From Chytridium lagenaria (taxonomy: Eukaryota; Chytridiomycota; Chytridiomycetes; Chytridiales; Chytridiaceae), in NCBI GenBank assembly GCA_025449115.1, contig JAHLKC010000090.1, positions 62,001 through 126,000 on the forward strand: a stretch of DNA of 64,000 bases, in the 5' to 3' direction. The position numbers and the translations under genes were made by a program. This document shows, piece by piece, positions 45,263 through 56,135 of this stretch. The notes under the pieces were generated by a model. It had not been told where the DNA came from. It ran no database searches and saw only the letters and a program-made list of their open reading frames with translations. Each line of letters starts with the position of its first letter. Position 1 is the first letter of the stretch.

Positions 45263-46256
45263 TCACTTTCCCATCATAGCCGCCTTCACCTTCCTCCCCG
45301 CCTTCTTCTCCCCCTTCACATACCGATCCTTCTCCTTCCTTGCAAACTCCATCTGCCCCTTCATCTCCTTTCGCTTCAACACAGAGCTCTCTGCATCTCC
45401 CTCATCCGACTCACCATCCGTAGCCCCATCATCCCCATACCTCCTCAACAAGTACTTGATGAACCCAGGCTCACGCGCGGCAAGCCTTCGTCTAAAGAAC
45501 GAATCAAGCTCCTCATAATCATCCAACGCCTCCAGACGTCTAAAAAAACCTCCTCGCTTCCAATGCCACATCTTCCACAAAGTCCCTTCGTCGTTTATGT
45601 GGTTCCTCATCATCTTCAACATCATCGTCCATGGATGCATCATTGTCGTCGCTAGGGGTGTTGTCTTCGTTATTTGTTGCCGTACCGTTACTGTCGTCTC
45701 CACCCTCGTTGGCTTCATCGTCGATAAAGACGGCAACGCGGTGGCGGATGGGGCTAAAGCCTGTAGGAACCATGGCGCCCCTTAGGCCTTCATTCGAGGA
45801 AAGGTCGAGGATTTCAAGTTCCTCGAGTTCTGCAAGGGAGGCGGGGATGGTGGTGATCTTATTACGGGAAAGGTCGAGGTAGACGAGGCGGGGGAAGTTG
45901 TTTGCGAGGTTTGAAGGTACAGCTGTAAGCTTGTTGTTTCCTCTATTTGAGAGAAAGAAGAAAAAAAGGGTAAGTATTTCACATCCTTTTTGTATCTCTA
46001 GAGATAAGAAGCAATGGAGCACTCACAGAAGAAGAGCGGTGATATCCTCGAGCTTAAGGGCGTCGATGGGAAGAGCGGTGAGAGCAAGACCCGAGAGGTC
46101 AAGGAATCCAGACTTTCTAGCCTCACTGATCCTCTGCCTGACGGTGGGTGTGTCCTCATCCGAGTTTTGCCTTGAAGTGGGTAGTGAGAGAACAGAAGAG
46201 TTTTGACGCACAGTCTTGTCGCCGCGAGCTGAAGTCCTGAGGCTTGGAGAGAACAT
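45263..46256 (-). CDS. Short leucine-rich-repeat protein with acidic and basic C-terminal parts
   Basis: Exon 1 (46256 to about 46027) begins MFSPSLRTSARGDKTVRQ, leads to ISEARKSGFLDLSGLALTAL and LEDITALLL. After a short intron, exon 2 continues with NNKLTAVPSNLANNFPRLVY, LDLSRNKITTIPASLAELEE and LEILDLSSNEGLRG: about four LRRs of the SDS22/plexus type. Then comes an acidic Asp-rich linker (about 45630-45720) and a Lys/Arg-rich helical tail (FRRRLAAREPGFIKYLLRR, KRKEMKGQMEFARKEKDRY). Such proteins act as binding scaffolds; the partner is unknown. A seven-T run on the coding strand (45542-45548) should be six to join EARRFF to RRLEALDDYEELD. Confidence 0.72.
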
Positions 46257-46359
46257 TGTTGCTTATGTAGGTAGGATAACCCTGTTTTAAAGTGACTTAA
46301 TTATGGATGGTTAAGGGTTGATGGTGATCGCTGGAGACGTTAGGAATCGGCTCCTCCTC

Positions 46360-46397
<38 letters not shown>

Positions 46398-46402
46398 GGT
46401 CA
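46360..46402. repeat. (GTGGTC)n hexanucleotide repeat
   Basis: About seven copies of GTGGTC, in the region upstream of the leftward LRR gene. Confidence 0.85.
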
Positions 46403-46566
46403 AAGGTTTTAACTTTTTTTATAGCCTTATGCTGGTGGGTGGAGGAAAAAAAGCTCTTTTTCTGAAGCTGAAGGAACGCCTTTGCCCAATTCTGACAAAC
46501 CCGAAAAAGTCGGTCATTCAAAGCCAGAGTGACTCATTCACGTAGTCACGACACGACACGACAACG

Positions 46567-46640
46567 ACGCGTCTTTGGATCAAAAAGGCAGGGTGTAATC
46601 ACGATACGCGAGACTGCAGCACGCGTACATTCCAACGCGT
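46567..46640. promoter_or_regulatory. Three ACGCGT sites within 74 nt
   Basis: ACGCGT at 46567-46572, 46621-46626 and 46635-46640, about 310-385 nt upstream of the LRR gene start and downstream of the RsmE gene. In yeasts this motif is bound by MBF; here its role is unknown. Confidence 0.4.
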
Positions 46641-46665
46641 CTTTGTCGTATACTTTGGGAATTTA

Positions 46666-47700
46666 TTACAGATGGGTGAGGTAAGCTGCAATGGTGCCCA
46701 TGCCTGCTATGCATGCAGTCTCGGTTCTCAACAGAGTGTTGCTCAGAGATACACCCACGCATCGTGGTCTATCACCTTCATCCAGCTCCCTCACTACTGC
46801 TGCTGCACCGTCATTCTCTCCAATCCCTCCTCCTCCTCCTTCATCACTCTTGCTTAATAGGTGCCTAACCTCACGATCAGACCATCCTCCCTCAGGACCA
46901 ACACATAAACTAATGATCTTCCTCTTGCTCTGTGGTTCATATTGCATGGTATCCAGCCTGACACGCTCATTCAACACTGAGAGTATACTAGGAGGCCACC
47001 TCTTCCCCACCTCAATTGAAGTCTTTAACTCTTCTCCCACCGACGCGCCATGCGAGCTTCCCCACCTTCCCGGCTCCAACGCTACCAACCTACACACCAT
47101 CTCCTCCCCTTCTCTACCACTACCCAACTCGCCGACCTCAACCGGCTCTCCAATCTCTAACCCCCTCGTCCTCCCACACTGTTTCAAAGCTTGCATCGCA
47201 ATCACCTCTGCCCGATCCTTCCAACGACTCGGCACCTTTCCCTTTGCATTCCGACTCATCCCATTGAGCGGTCGCATAATCACTCAGCACTGGTACAATC
47301 CTCATAGCACCCACCTCCACAGCCTTTTCCACAATCCACTCAAACCTCGACATCTTCACCATTCCCACTTCTAAAACAAGTGGGAGGGACGCATGTTCCG
47401 CGTTCCTTGTCGGCTAGAGTCAGACTTTGTGATTCAACGCGACATCCCCATGTGTTTTTTCTTGACCCCTCGTTGAAGAATCCCCTTGACCCAGTAATCA
47501 TCGGAATCGGAGGAAGTTCCCGTCACCCATACTGCATCCCCTTCAGTCAATCGCAACACATTGACCAGATGATGCGTTTCAGATACAGACAACGGCATCC
47601 ATTTCCCACCAAACAGTACTTGGCCCTCCACAAATGCCCGTCTCCGAACCCTTGGATTCAAGTGTTTGGACTGGCGCCTCGTTGTCGATGCTCCATCCAC
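46666..47700 (-). CDS. RsmE-type rRNA (uracil-N3)-methyltransferase
   Basis: SPOUT-fold methyltransferase related to bacterial RsmE, which makes m3U at position 1498 of 16S rRNA. Read leftward: RRRAFVEGQVLFGG and SETHHLVNVLRLTEGDAVWV (N-terminal PUA-like domain), LVLEVGMVKMSRFEWIVEKA, VEVGAMRIVPVLSDYATAQW, RAEVIAMQALKQCGRTRG, the SAM-binding knot CVGPEGGWSDREV, and SLSNTLLRTETACIAGMGT. These are the family landmarks in the right order. In a fungus the likely substrate is mitochondrial small-subunit rRNA. Upstream frames to about 47870 (RKFIRHSPHHSGFSTSSKAS) look like a mitochondrial presequence, so the true start is probably beyond 47700. At least three one-base frame breaks (about 47258, 47395, 47432) interrupt the gene. 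Confidence 0.85.
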
Positions 47701-48133
47701 AACTTCATCATCTTTAATTGTTTTCCGATCGAGATGAAAACGATGCTTTGCTTGAAGTGGAGAAACCAGAATGATGCGGGGAGTGACGGATGAACTTCCT
47801 CACGGGAGACATTGGCACGCACAAGCATGGATGCAAACTCTGGCAGCGCATGAGCCCTCTCACAGCCATGACCATTAGTGGATTATGCACCAAAAAACGA
47901 CAACCTCATCATTTTTTATTCCACAACTGCCTTCACGTCAAGACGCACCTCGCCTAACAACCTCCTTCCATCGTTTAACCTTCCCCATCCCTCGTCCTCT
48001 TTTGAGCATAGCGCTCTTAGAAGTAAACATCGCTTTTACCAATCAACGTCCTCTCATTACCCACTAATTCCAAATCATCTAAAGATTTCTATTATTTTAA
48101 ATGGACCTGTACAAATCACTACAAAAACAAGAA
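47701..48133. other. Possible 5' end of the RsmE gene and spacer
   Basis: The part 47701-47870 may encode the RsmE N-terminus (see that entry). From 47880 to 48133 no gene is seen; it is the region after the SPEF2 stop. Confidence 0.4.
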
Positions 48134-51100
48134 TCACTTCAAGAACGCCCCAAACGAACTCGGCGGTCTCGACCTTGTCGCCAAAATCGACACATCCTCC
48201 AACGCAAACAGCGGGCAAGCCAAAAGTGCCGGTGAATCCGTAGCCGCCACAAATGCGTCAAACGTGATCGAATCGTCAGGTGTGAGTCCGGCGTCTTCGA
48301 AAACGCGGAGAAGGGCGTCCTTTAAAAATGGTGGTTAGTATAGAAAGGGAAGGAATAGGTTCTATACCATTGGAATGGGATCTTCGACGGCGGCCGTCAC
48401 TGTTGACGCGATGGGTTTCGTCGACCAGGACGAGGCTGTTATGGAAAATCTATTGAGGTAAGTTAGCATTAACCTTAACTCATCGAATCTCCTCGTATCT
48501 TACAACAATAATAAATGAAAAAGTCTTACCTGATACAACTGCCCAACGGTGACCCCTCCATCCTCCCTCTCCGTCACAACCGAAAAAGCCTTCTGCAACC
48601 CCACTTTAGCGCTCTCATCCAAACAGCACCCAACTAAAAACGCCCCCACATCAAACACCCATCCTTCATCCCCAACCTTCTCATGTTCCCCCAAAAATTT
48701 GACTCCATTCATCCCAGCATCCAAAGCAATCATACTACCCATTCGCCAATCATCATCAAGGTTTGGGGTAGACTCGTGCGGAGGATCTTCTGAAACGGGT
48801 TGCTCGTCAAAGGGGATGATGGGGGTACGGTCTTCTTCTTCACCGACTGCGCTGAGACCTTGGGAGGTGCCCGCGAGAGGTTGTGGGGGCGTTGAGGGTG
48901 CTGTTAGGGGTCGTGGTGGGAGGTGGGAGCGGTTGTAGGGGCAGAGCGGAAGACGAGGGAGGATTCGTGGGAAGGGACGGCGAAAATATCTGTTGTTATT
49001 CAAAGAAACCGCCATAGAGATTAGTAAACAATATTTAGAAAAAGGCAAAATTATATATAAACAAACTAATAAAACTAACGGAATAATGCATTCTTGAGCT
49101 TCCATGGCCTATTGAATTTCGCGCCCGTTGTTGAAGCGGTTGTAGCGCCGTTTGAGGAGGAAGGTGCACTTGTGCCGCCGCTCACTTCCTCCATTAATGC
49201 CGCTGAAACGGCAGATGATACTGCAGCCGCACCACCAGAGTTACCCGTCAAATCTTCGGCATCCTCCTCAAACCATAATGGGATTCTTATGAAATCTGAT
49301 TTAGAGATCTAGGGAAAAGAATCGAGGTTAGAATCTGAAATGCATGAAACGGAAAATAGAGGAGAAGATGAGCTTCTCGATGAAAATGCATGGTGAGCAA
49401 TTGAAAAACTTGCTACAGTATGGCGGTTTCAAAATGCTGAAAAGACGAATATTCCAATGTCAGAGATGTACTCACCCTCCCACTCTGATAAGACTCACTA
49501 CAGGCATAAGCCTGTCTCAAATACCCCAAATACTCAACACTCGGCACTGGCAACATATGAGCATTACTAATCAAAAAACCGTCTCCAATTGACGAATCCC
49601 GTGTCAAACGGATCCAGAGTGGACGCAATTTGTTGGAGTTGAGATTGTTCGGCTGTCAAGTAGTATTCAGGGAGGAGTTCGGTACCGGCCTTTTTGCTCA
49701 AATTAGTGAAAAGGATGGGGGATAGGGGAGACGTACGGAGAGTGTGATGAGACGTTGCATGCCGTCGACAAATTCTTTGGTGGAGATGCTGCCTTGTGGG
49801 GCAAGCTCACGGAAATGGCGACCGAGGTTGAGGAGTTGGAGGACAGTGAATTGGTCGGGGCTAGATGGTGGAAAGATTTGTTACAACAATATCAAGCAAC
49901 ACGATGACGTTGAGCCATTCATGCAACAAAGTAATAAAACTAAGAGAAACAAGAAGAAGCAAGAAAGATAACCAGAAATAAATAAAGAAAGGATTTGCAA
50001 AGATAAATTAAAGGCCGATGAGAAAGATCCAAGCAAAAACAAAAACTAACTTTGTTTCTCAACGGGACTCTCCGGTCGGGTTCTGGCTCCGGTTCAAACG
50101 TCAACACCCCAAAATCAACTCTAAACTTCTCTCCCTCCAGCACAAGTTCATTCGGTAACCTGACCTCCATCTCAACCGCCTCCTTAATAACATAGAGCAT
50201 CTCTCTGATTGCATCCATTTCCGATTGAAACCTTGTCCCAATCCATTCGTCAAGCAGAACATAGGCTTCGATGCCTTTGTTTCGGAGCTCTTTAAGATGG
50301 TCGACGGCATGAGTGCGGATACGGTCGAGACGGGATTTCAGGATCGCGTCTTCGTTTCAATAGTTTTTTGCATTTCGGTGGGGAGGTCGGCGTCAACGTC
50401 GACTGAATTAGGTTTTCGGTTACAGAAATTTGGGTGAGTAAGGATCAATAAATGAAACAAAAACGGTCAAGTATCAAGTGGAAAATAATAGGGTAAAAAA
50501 ATAAATTAATTAAATCTAATCCATCAAAAATTTATAAAATCAAGCGCGCTTACCGATTTTAGGCTCAACAACCTCATTCACCGCTCCCTTCTTTTTATCC
50601 TTCTTATCCTTTTCCTGCTGAACAGGTTCTTCCGGCTGATGCGTCACAAAGTTATTCAAAACCGTCAACGCCACCGTCAAACTCGTCTCAAAATCCGCAA
50701 AAATCGATGCATCCACGTCCATATAAGAATGATCCTTATCCGCAACCGATCCTAAATGCCCTTTGCCATCACCCCCTCCACTACCCCCTAAAGCTGCCGG
50801 CACTCCAGCAGCAACCGTCGTCGCTGTTGCCGCAGAAGGAGGTCCCGGAAGTTTCGGTACAGCCGCCATAGAGAGCTTTTTCGCTAAAGGCCCACCTCCC
50901 CCAACGCCTCCCGCTGCTACATTCAAGCCGGCGGCGGTAGCGTCTTTTCCGATAGCGGCGGCTGTGTTTTGTTGGGTGGGGGCACCACGACCGCTTTTAG
51001 CGCTAGAGATGTCGCGACGGCTGCGGTGGTTTGGGGCCGTGCCGGAACCAGAGTCAGCATTCGAGGCGTTGCCGGCGCCTATGAGGATCGCCGCGAGGTC

Positions 51101-54100
51101 GATTGGAGGAGTGGAGCCGATGCTTAAAAGTGGGACTTTGATAGGAGGGCGGACACCGTCAACAATAGCAGACTATAAGTGCGTGTCAGTTCAAGATTTC
51201 ATTTGGCAATGTGCAGTCAAAAACATGAGAACGCAACGATAAAATCTTCATGTACATAAATAGGAATGGCCAAAAGGAAGAAATAAGACCATATAGAGAC
51301 AAAAATAAAGTGCAGACAAGGGGAGCTCATAATCAGCTTACCGTCCCATACGCATCCTTATAATAATCTGCCACAAGCCCTCTCGTCCCGCATACCGATC
51401 CACCTCAGCCTGCACCATAGTAATATACACATTCATCAAAATAGCGAAATGATCCTCCACAAATTTATCCTCAATCACCGCAACCCTCTCCGCCTCAGCC
51501 TCATCCCTCCTTACATCCGACATCTCCCAAAGTCGTTCCCTTAAGTCCTCAGCACGCTGATGTAACTCGGCTTTAGCGTCAGGGTCGCTCCTATGTGAAT
51601 GTTAGAGGGTTGAAGGGGAAGCTGGGGGTTTCTACCGTAGATCGTCTTCGATCGCATTAAATTCAAGTTGAAAGAGATCGACGAGTGCTTGCTTCTTGTC
51701 AGGACGTTCAAGGAACTTTTTAAAGTTGACTTTGGTGTTATAGAAGTATCGGACGATTGTTTCTCGTTCGCGGCGGAGACAGCGGAAACCGTATTTTATA
51801 GTATCAGTGTACGTCTTTTCGATAGTCGCCCATTCTAATACATCGCGGTTGAATTAGAAAAACTTATTGTCTGCGATCTTATTTCAAGTGCATCGGGGGA
51901 AAAAATATAGCCATAAAGAGAGAGGTTATAAAAGTTGCACTTACGGTCAGCAAGGATATCGGCAAGCTCTCTGGACGGAAGTTTCTTTCCATCAGCCGTT
52001 ACATTTCTAATTAAAGGAGGCTGCGTAGTCTCCGCAGAGCTCTCCACCACCTGCAGAGGTACACCTTCAATAGTTTTCTCCGAGATACCAATAGCCGGTG
52101 TCATGGTACGCTTGATATCAGCTATGAATAGTAACTGGTAAACATCCTCATAAATCCTATTTAGCACAACAGCCAACTAACCTGTTTTCAACTTTGCGTC
52201 CGCCGCCGATGTCGCCCTAGAGTTCCCTTTATCCGCACCCGCAGCCCCCTTTGCAGACGACACCCTAGGCTTGGTGCTCCCAGATCCGGGTGGTTGTTGC
52301 TTCCCCTTCTTATCATCCTCAGTTACAGCTGCTACCGCTGCCACTGCCGCCGCCCCTGCCGCCCCGGCCGAGGTCGTTGGAGCCGCTTTCCCATTTGAGA
52401 CACCTTTCTTATCTGCGTTGGGGTCTGTGGAGGGCGTTGTGTTGGTAGCACTGGGTTGAGAGGGCGAGAGAGTTTGACTGGTGGTTTCTTCTGTTGTAGC
52501 GGGAAGGGCTGCAATTTTTATACTACGTTAAATACGCGAAATAATGGTTGAACCTTACAGTCTTCCTTGTTGGCGCTTGCCTTTTTTGTGGGATCTGCCT
52601 CCTCGTTTTGTTTTTCCTTTTCCCGTTGTTTAAAAGCAATAAGATCTTGACATTCTCCCTGCAGTACTTGGAGTACAGTCTCGGCGTCCGCACTTGCATC
52701 AAGAATCTTTTTTGTGTCAGGTTTGTTTAAGTAAAAGTGATGATACCCTCATGTTCTGGAAACGGCTGTACCATTCCTTGATCGATTCCTCTTGCTCTTC
52801 GAATGCAGCAATCTGGAATTGAAGTTGACTGGCCTGGCTGCCATCATCCTCAAGCGTAGCAAGGCGCTCATGGATTCCTATGTACCCGCAATGTGAGTCC
52901 AATCAATAGAAAACATGTTAAACCAACCTGCAACATCAGTAGGTGGAGGGTTCAGTTCAAGATGGTATTTTAATCCAGTAACGGGATCCAGTCTTCTCCC
53001 GGCAGCTCTTTTAATCGCGGTTTCATTGTCAACGTCCAGCAGGAAGACAGCATCGATCCCACTGATTGCAGTGGGTGTCTTAGAATCAGATTTGTTTTCG
53101 ACGGGCGCGATCATAGACCGCTTTCGGGATGACGGCTTTTCCTTCTCTTTCGGCGTCCTCTTAAGGTTTCCAAGCTTAACAGGTTTTGGGTCTTCATATC
53201 TTAAAGAATTTTAATACGAGCCAAAAGTGAGCAAGAAGTTACCCTGAGAGTTCCCTTTCTAAAAGCTGAGCTTGAGCTCTTGTACGAGGAAAGTCTACGA
53301 GAACCCATCCACCACTTTGAGATTTCCCATCCGTTGTACACTTCTTGATTCCTTCAATAACGAGAGATACAAGAAGCGCATCATCTGCGTATGCTCCTTC
53401 CAGCATAGAAACTTGAATTTTAGATCCAACAGCACTGTTCGGCGCGTTCCTTTTTTGAGATGCAGACTCAGTTTTCACCTTTTCCTTCTCGGTTGCATCG
53501 CTTTGACTTTAAAATTAGTCCCGACAAATTGAAAATGTTCTCACCTAATAGATTCCTTACGAGTGCATCAATGGAAAGAATTGAAAGACCATACATCGAC
53601 GCGAGCTTTCTCGCTGCGCTCTGCTTCCCAGCAAAATTCTTCCCAATAAGACAAATCCGGAGTGGAACAGAGGGGAGTTGTGGTAACTCATTCGTGGGTT
53701 CCGGGGGCGATGTCATTTCGAGGATGTTATTGATAATCTGTCCAAGGAGTTCATTTACAATGGGCTTTTCCGACGTAGTACTGCGAGACGGTTAGAAAGA
53801 ATTGGAAAAGTCGGAATATATACCTATCCATGTACACCCAATCTCCTGATCCAGAAAGGTAATCCTGGAACTCTTGCTGGTCCAACAAATTCACGCCATT
53901 GGAGATATCACTGTGGAGAGCGAGGTCGGAGGAGGTTTCAGGGTTGTTTGCGGCATTATCGTCGTCTCCGCAACTTCGAATCTTATCTTTATCAAAATCC
54001 ATATTATAAGACCGCAGCAGAGGCTCTCCATTTATGAAAAGAGTCTTCCATTCGCGGATAAGCTTTCTGGGAGCGTCATTCCATCGTTCAGCGAGCGATA

Positions 54101-56033
54101 GTCGGATATCTTTGTCTTGTAAAAAACTTTTGAATATGTAAAAGCAAACCTTTAGCGAGAGGTCCAATATTTGATCCACAATGCCGGCGCATACTTTGGT
54201 ATGTTTTTGGTGTTTTTCTGCCGCTTTCCGTGCGAGAATCTCCCGATGTTGCGCAAGTTGAAGTTCTGTTTGTTGACGGTACTCCTCTCTCGCCCTCTCT
54301 GCAAGCTCATGTTCGCGTTGCAACGCCTCTTCGTAGTCCTTTTGCCTCCGTTTGCCGTACTGCTGATCTCGAAATATTCGATTTTCGCGCATCACCTCCT
54401 TTTGATGCCGGACTTGCATCAACCTGGTAAATAAAATATTGTAAGATAGGAAATTGGATTGCAGTACCCCTCCGCGATACGCCTTTCCTGTTTAGACTGC
54501 CGCATGAGTTTTGTCAGAAGGAGCTCCTCGAGATGAGATTTCTCTGTTTCCTCTTGCGCACTCTGTTGTCCCAAGATGATCTTACGCCGTCTTTGGTCGC
54601 GCTCCTTCCGTGACGCCTCTTCCTCAATCTTCTTGGTCTACGCCATTATAAGCACTAATGTCATCCATAAACTCTTAACATACCCTAATCTTGTCAACAT
54701 AGTCTTTTGTCTGCTTCATGCTCTCCTCCGCATGTGGAAGTAGTTTTGCAAGTACTTTCGTGTGGCTGACTGGATCCATAGAACCCCTCACCGCCAGAAA
54801 CTTTTGATTTGTGCAGAATCCACCGTCTGGCTAGAGTCAAACGCAAGTTCCTCCGCTTCCTCATCAGCATCTGTCTTGGATACATCCCCAAAAAGTTGTT
54901 TCTCAAAAACTTTCCAACCGTGCTTCTACTTCCTGATGGACTTTTTGACGTTTTATCTACGTTTTGGCATGTAAGAAATATGGGGGAAATGGGAGGTATC
55001 GTATTATTTACCTCCATTTGTTTGGCTTTGTTTTCGTGCTTTGCTTGTTCTCGAATCATGTGGGCGAGATCAAATTGAGTCGTAGGGACACCTTTTTTGC
55101 CAGGAAGAGCGGACGTAAGTGCTCGATCGTCGTCACGATGAATGGGCTGCAATGGGCCGATAACCTTGACAGTGTTACGTCCGCCTGCGGAAGAGAGGGC
55201 CTTTCTCTCAGCATCTTTCTGTAAGAAGCTGTCAACATTCATTTCGCATTTCTCTAAAGCCATTAATCCGAACAATATACCTGTTGCTTCCTTTTACTGA
55301 TAAGCTTGTCGTAGTCAAATTCAGGGTGTTCCAATTTGGGGTGGTCAAGCTTTTTGTATCCTGCCTGATGAGACCTCCTTAACTTGGTGCGTAGCATATC
55401 GGAGAAGAATTCATGCTCCTTATCATTGTACTTTTTCTTTGGAGATGACCCCGTCATGAACTTTGTGACAGAGACGTTGGTCCCTGCCGATTAGACAAGA
55501 GGTAAGTCCCAAGGCATCTTCACGGGTTAACAATTACCAGTAGGACTTGCAGGATACGACACGAGTCCATCGTTCACCTCTTTGTAATAATCCTCCTTTC
55601 CCGTGAGCCCTTTAAAGTTCATAGGCGGCAACTTATGATCATTCGGCTCTCTCCTCGCACCCGCAATCTTCTCACTTCCCACACCGCCTGGGCCACCCTT
55701 TGTCTTTGGTGCAAGAGAAGCCTTAATCTGATACAACAACTTTGCCGCACACCCCGGCTTCCCTGTGATAACATCAAACGCAAAGTTTGAAGAGATGCGC
55801 AAGTCCAGTCTTTCCCTCAGTATCTTTTCAATGGCCGTAAAGTTTCTGATGGACGCCTCGATGGACTCTGACCGTGAAAACACCCCCACCTCGTTTGCCG
55901 CAACCACATCCAGCCGTGTGAGCAGCTCTGATATGAGATACCCAGACTTGAAGGCAGAATCTAGCTCTGCAGGCGCAACGGGTGTCGTGAGTCCAATACC
56001 CGACGACACCCATTCTGCCAGGATCGCTGACAT
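48134..56033 (-). CDS. SPEF2: SPEF2/CPC1 flagellar central-pair protein
   Basis: A large axonemal protein of the central-pair C1b projection (Chlamydomonas CPC1, animal SPEF2/KPL2). The N-terminus (56033-55527) is a CH-like domain (SAILAEWVSSGIGL, YLISELLTRLDVVAANEVG, NFTAIEKILRERLDLRISSN). Long charged coiled coils follow (HELAERAREEYRQQTELQLA). The adenylate-kinase-like domain is at 53716-52880: RICLIGKNFAGKQSAARKLA, DGKSQSGGWVLVDFPRTRAQ, GIDAVFLLDVDNETAIKRAA and RLDPVTGLKYHLELNPPP, the last typical of SPEF2. C-terminal exons include FDVGAFLVGCCLDESAKVGL, KAFSVVTEREDGGVTVGQLY and DALLRVFEDAGLTPDDSITF. The Walker A motif GKNFAGKQ has Gln where Ser or Thr is expected. The stop is at 48134-48136. 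About 20 exons; it marks the organism as flagellated. It is divergent from V-ATPase H with about 100 nt between starts. Confidence 0.9.
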
Positions 56034-56135
56034 TGCTGCAACTCTTGCTTGTCAAGATGTTGTCGTTTGTTGAACAATCAATATCAACCAAACTCCAAAA
56101 CTTGTGAAAGAGAAATTTTTGTTTGAGTTTCCAAT

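Larger units (their letters stand above)
46257..46665. other. Spacer with ACGCGT cluster and (GTGGTC)n
   Basis: Promoter region of the LRR gene. It holds a GTGGTC hexanucleotide repeat (about 46360-46402), a CACGA pentamer repeat (46547-46561) and three ACGCGT sites. A minus-strand frame at 46297-46521 encodes a His-Asp repeat and is probably not a gene. Confidence 0.5.

Noticed and set aside
46297..46521. Minus-strand frame with a His-Asp repeat
   Set aside because: It is a read-through of the GTGGTC microsatellite in a promoter region; nothing else supports a gene.
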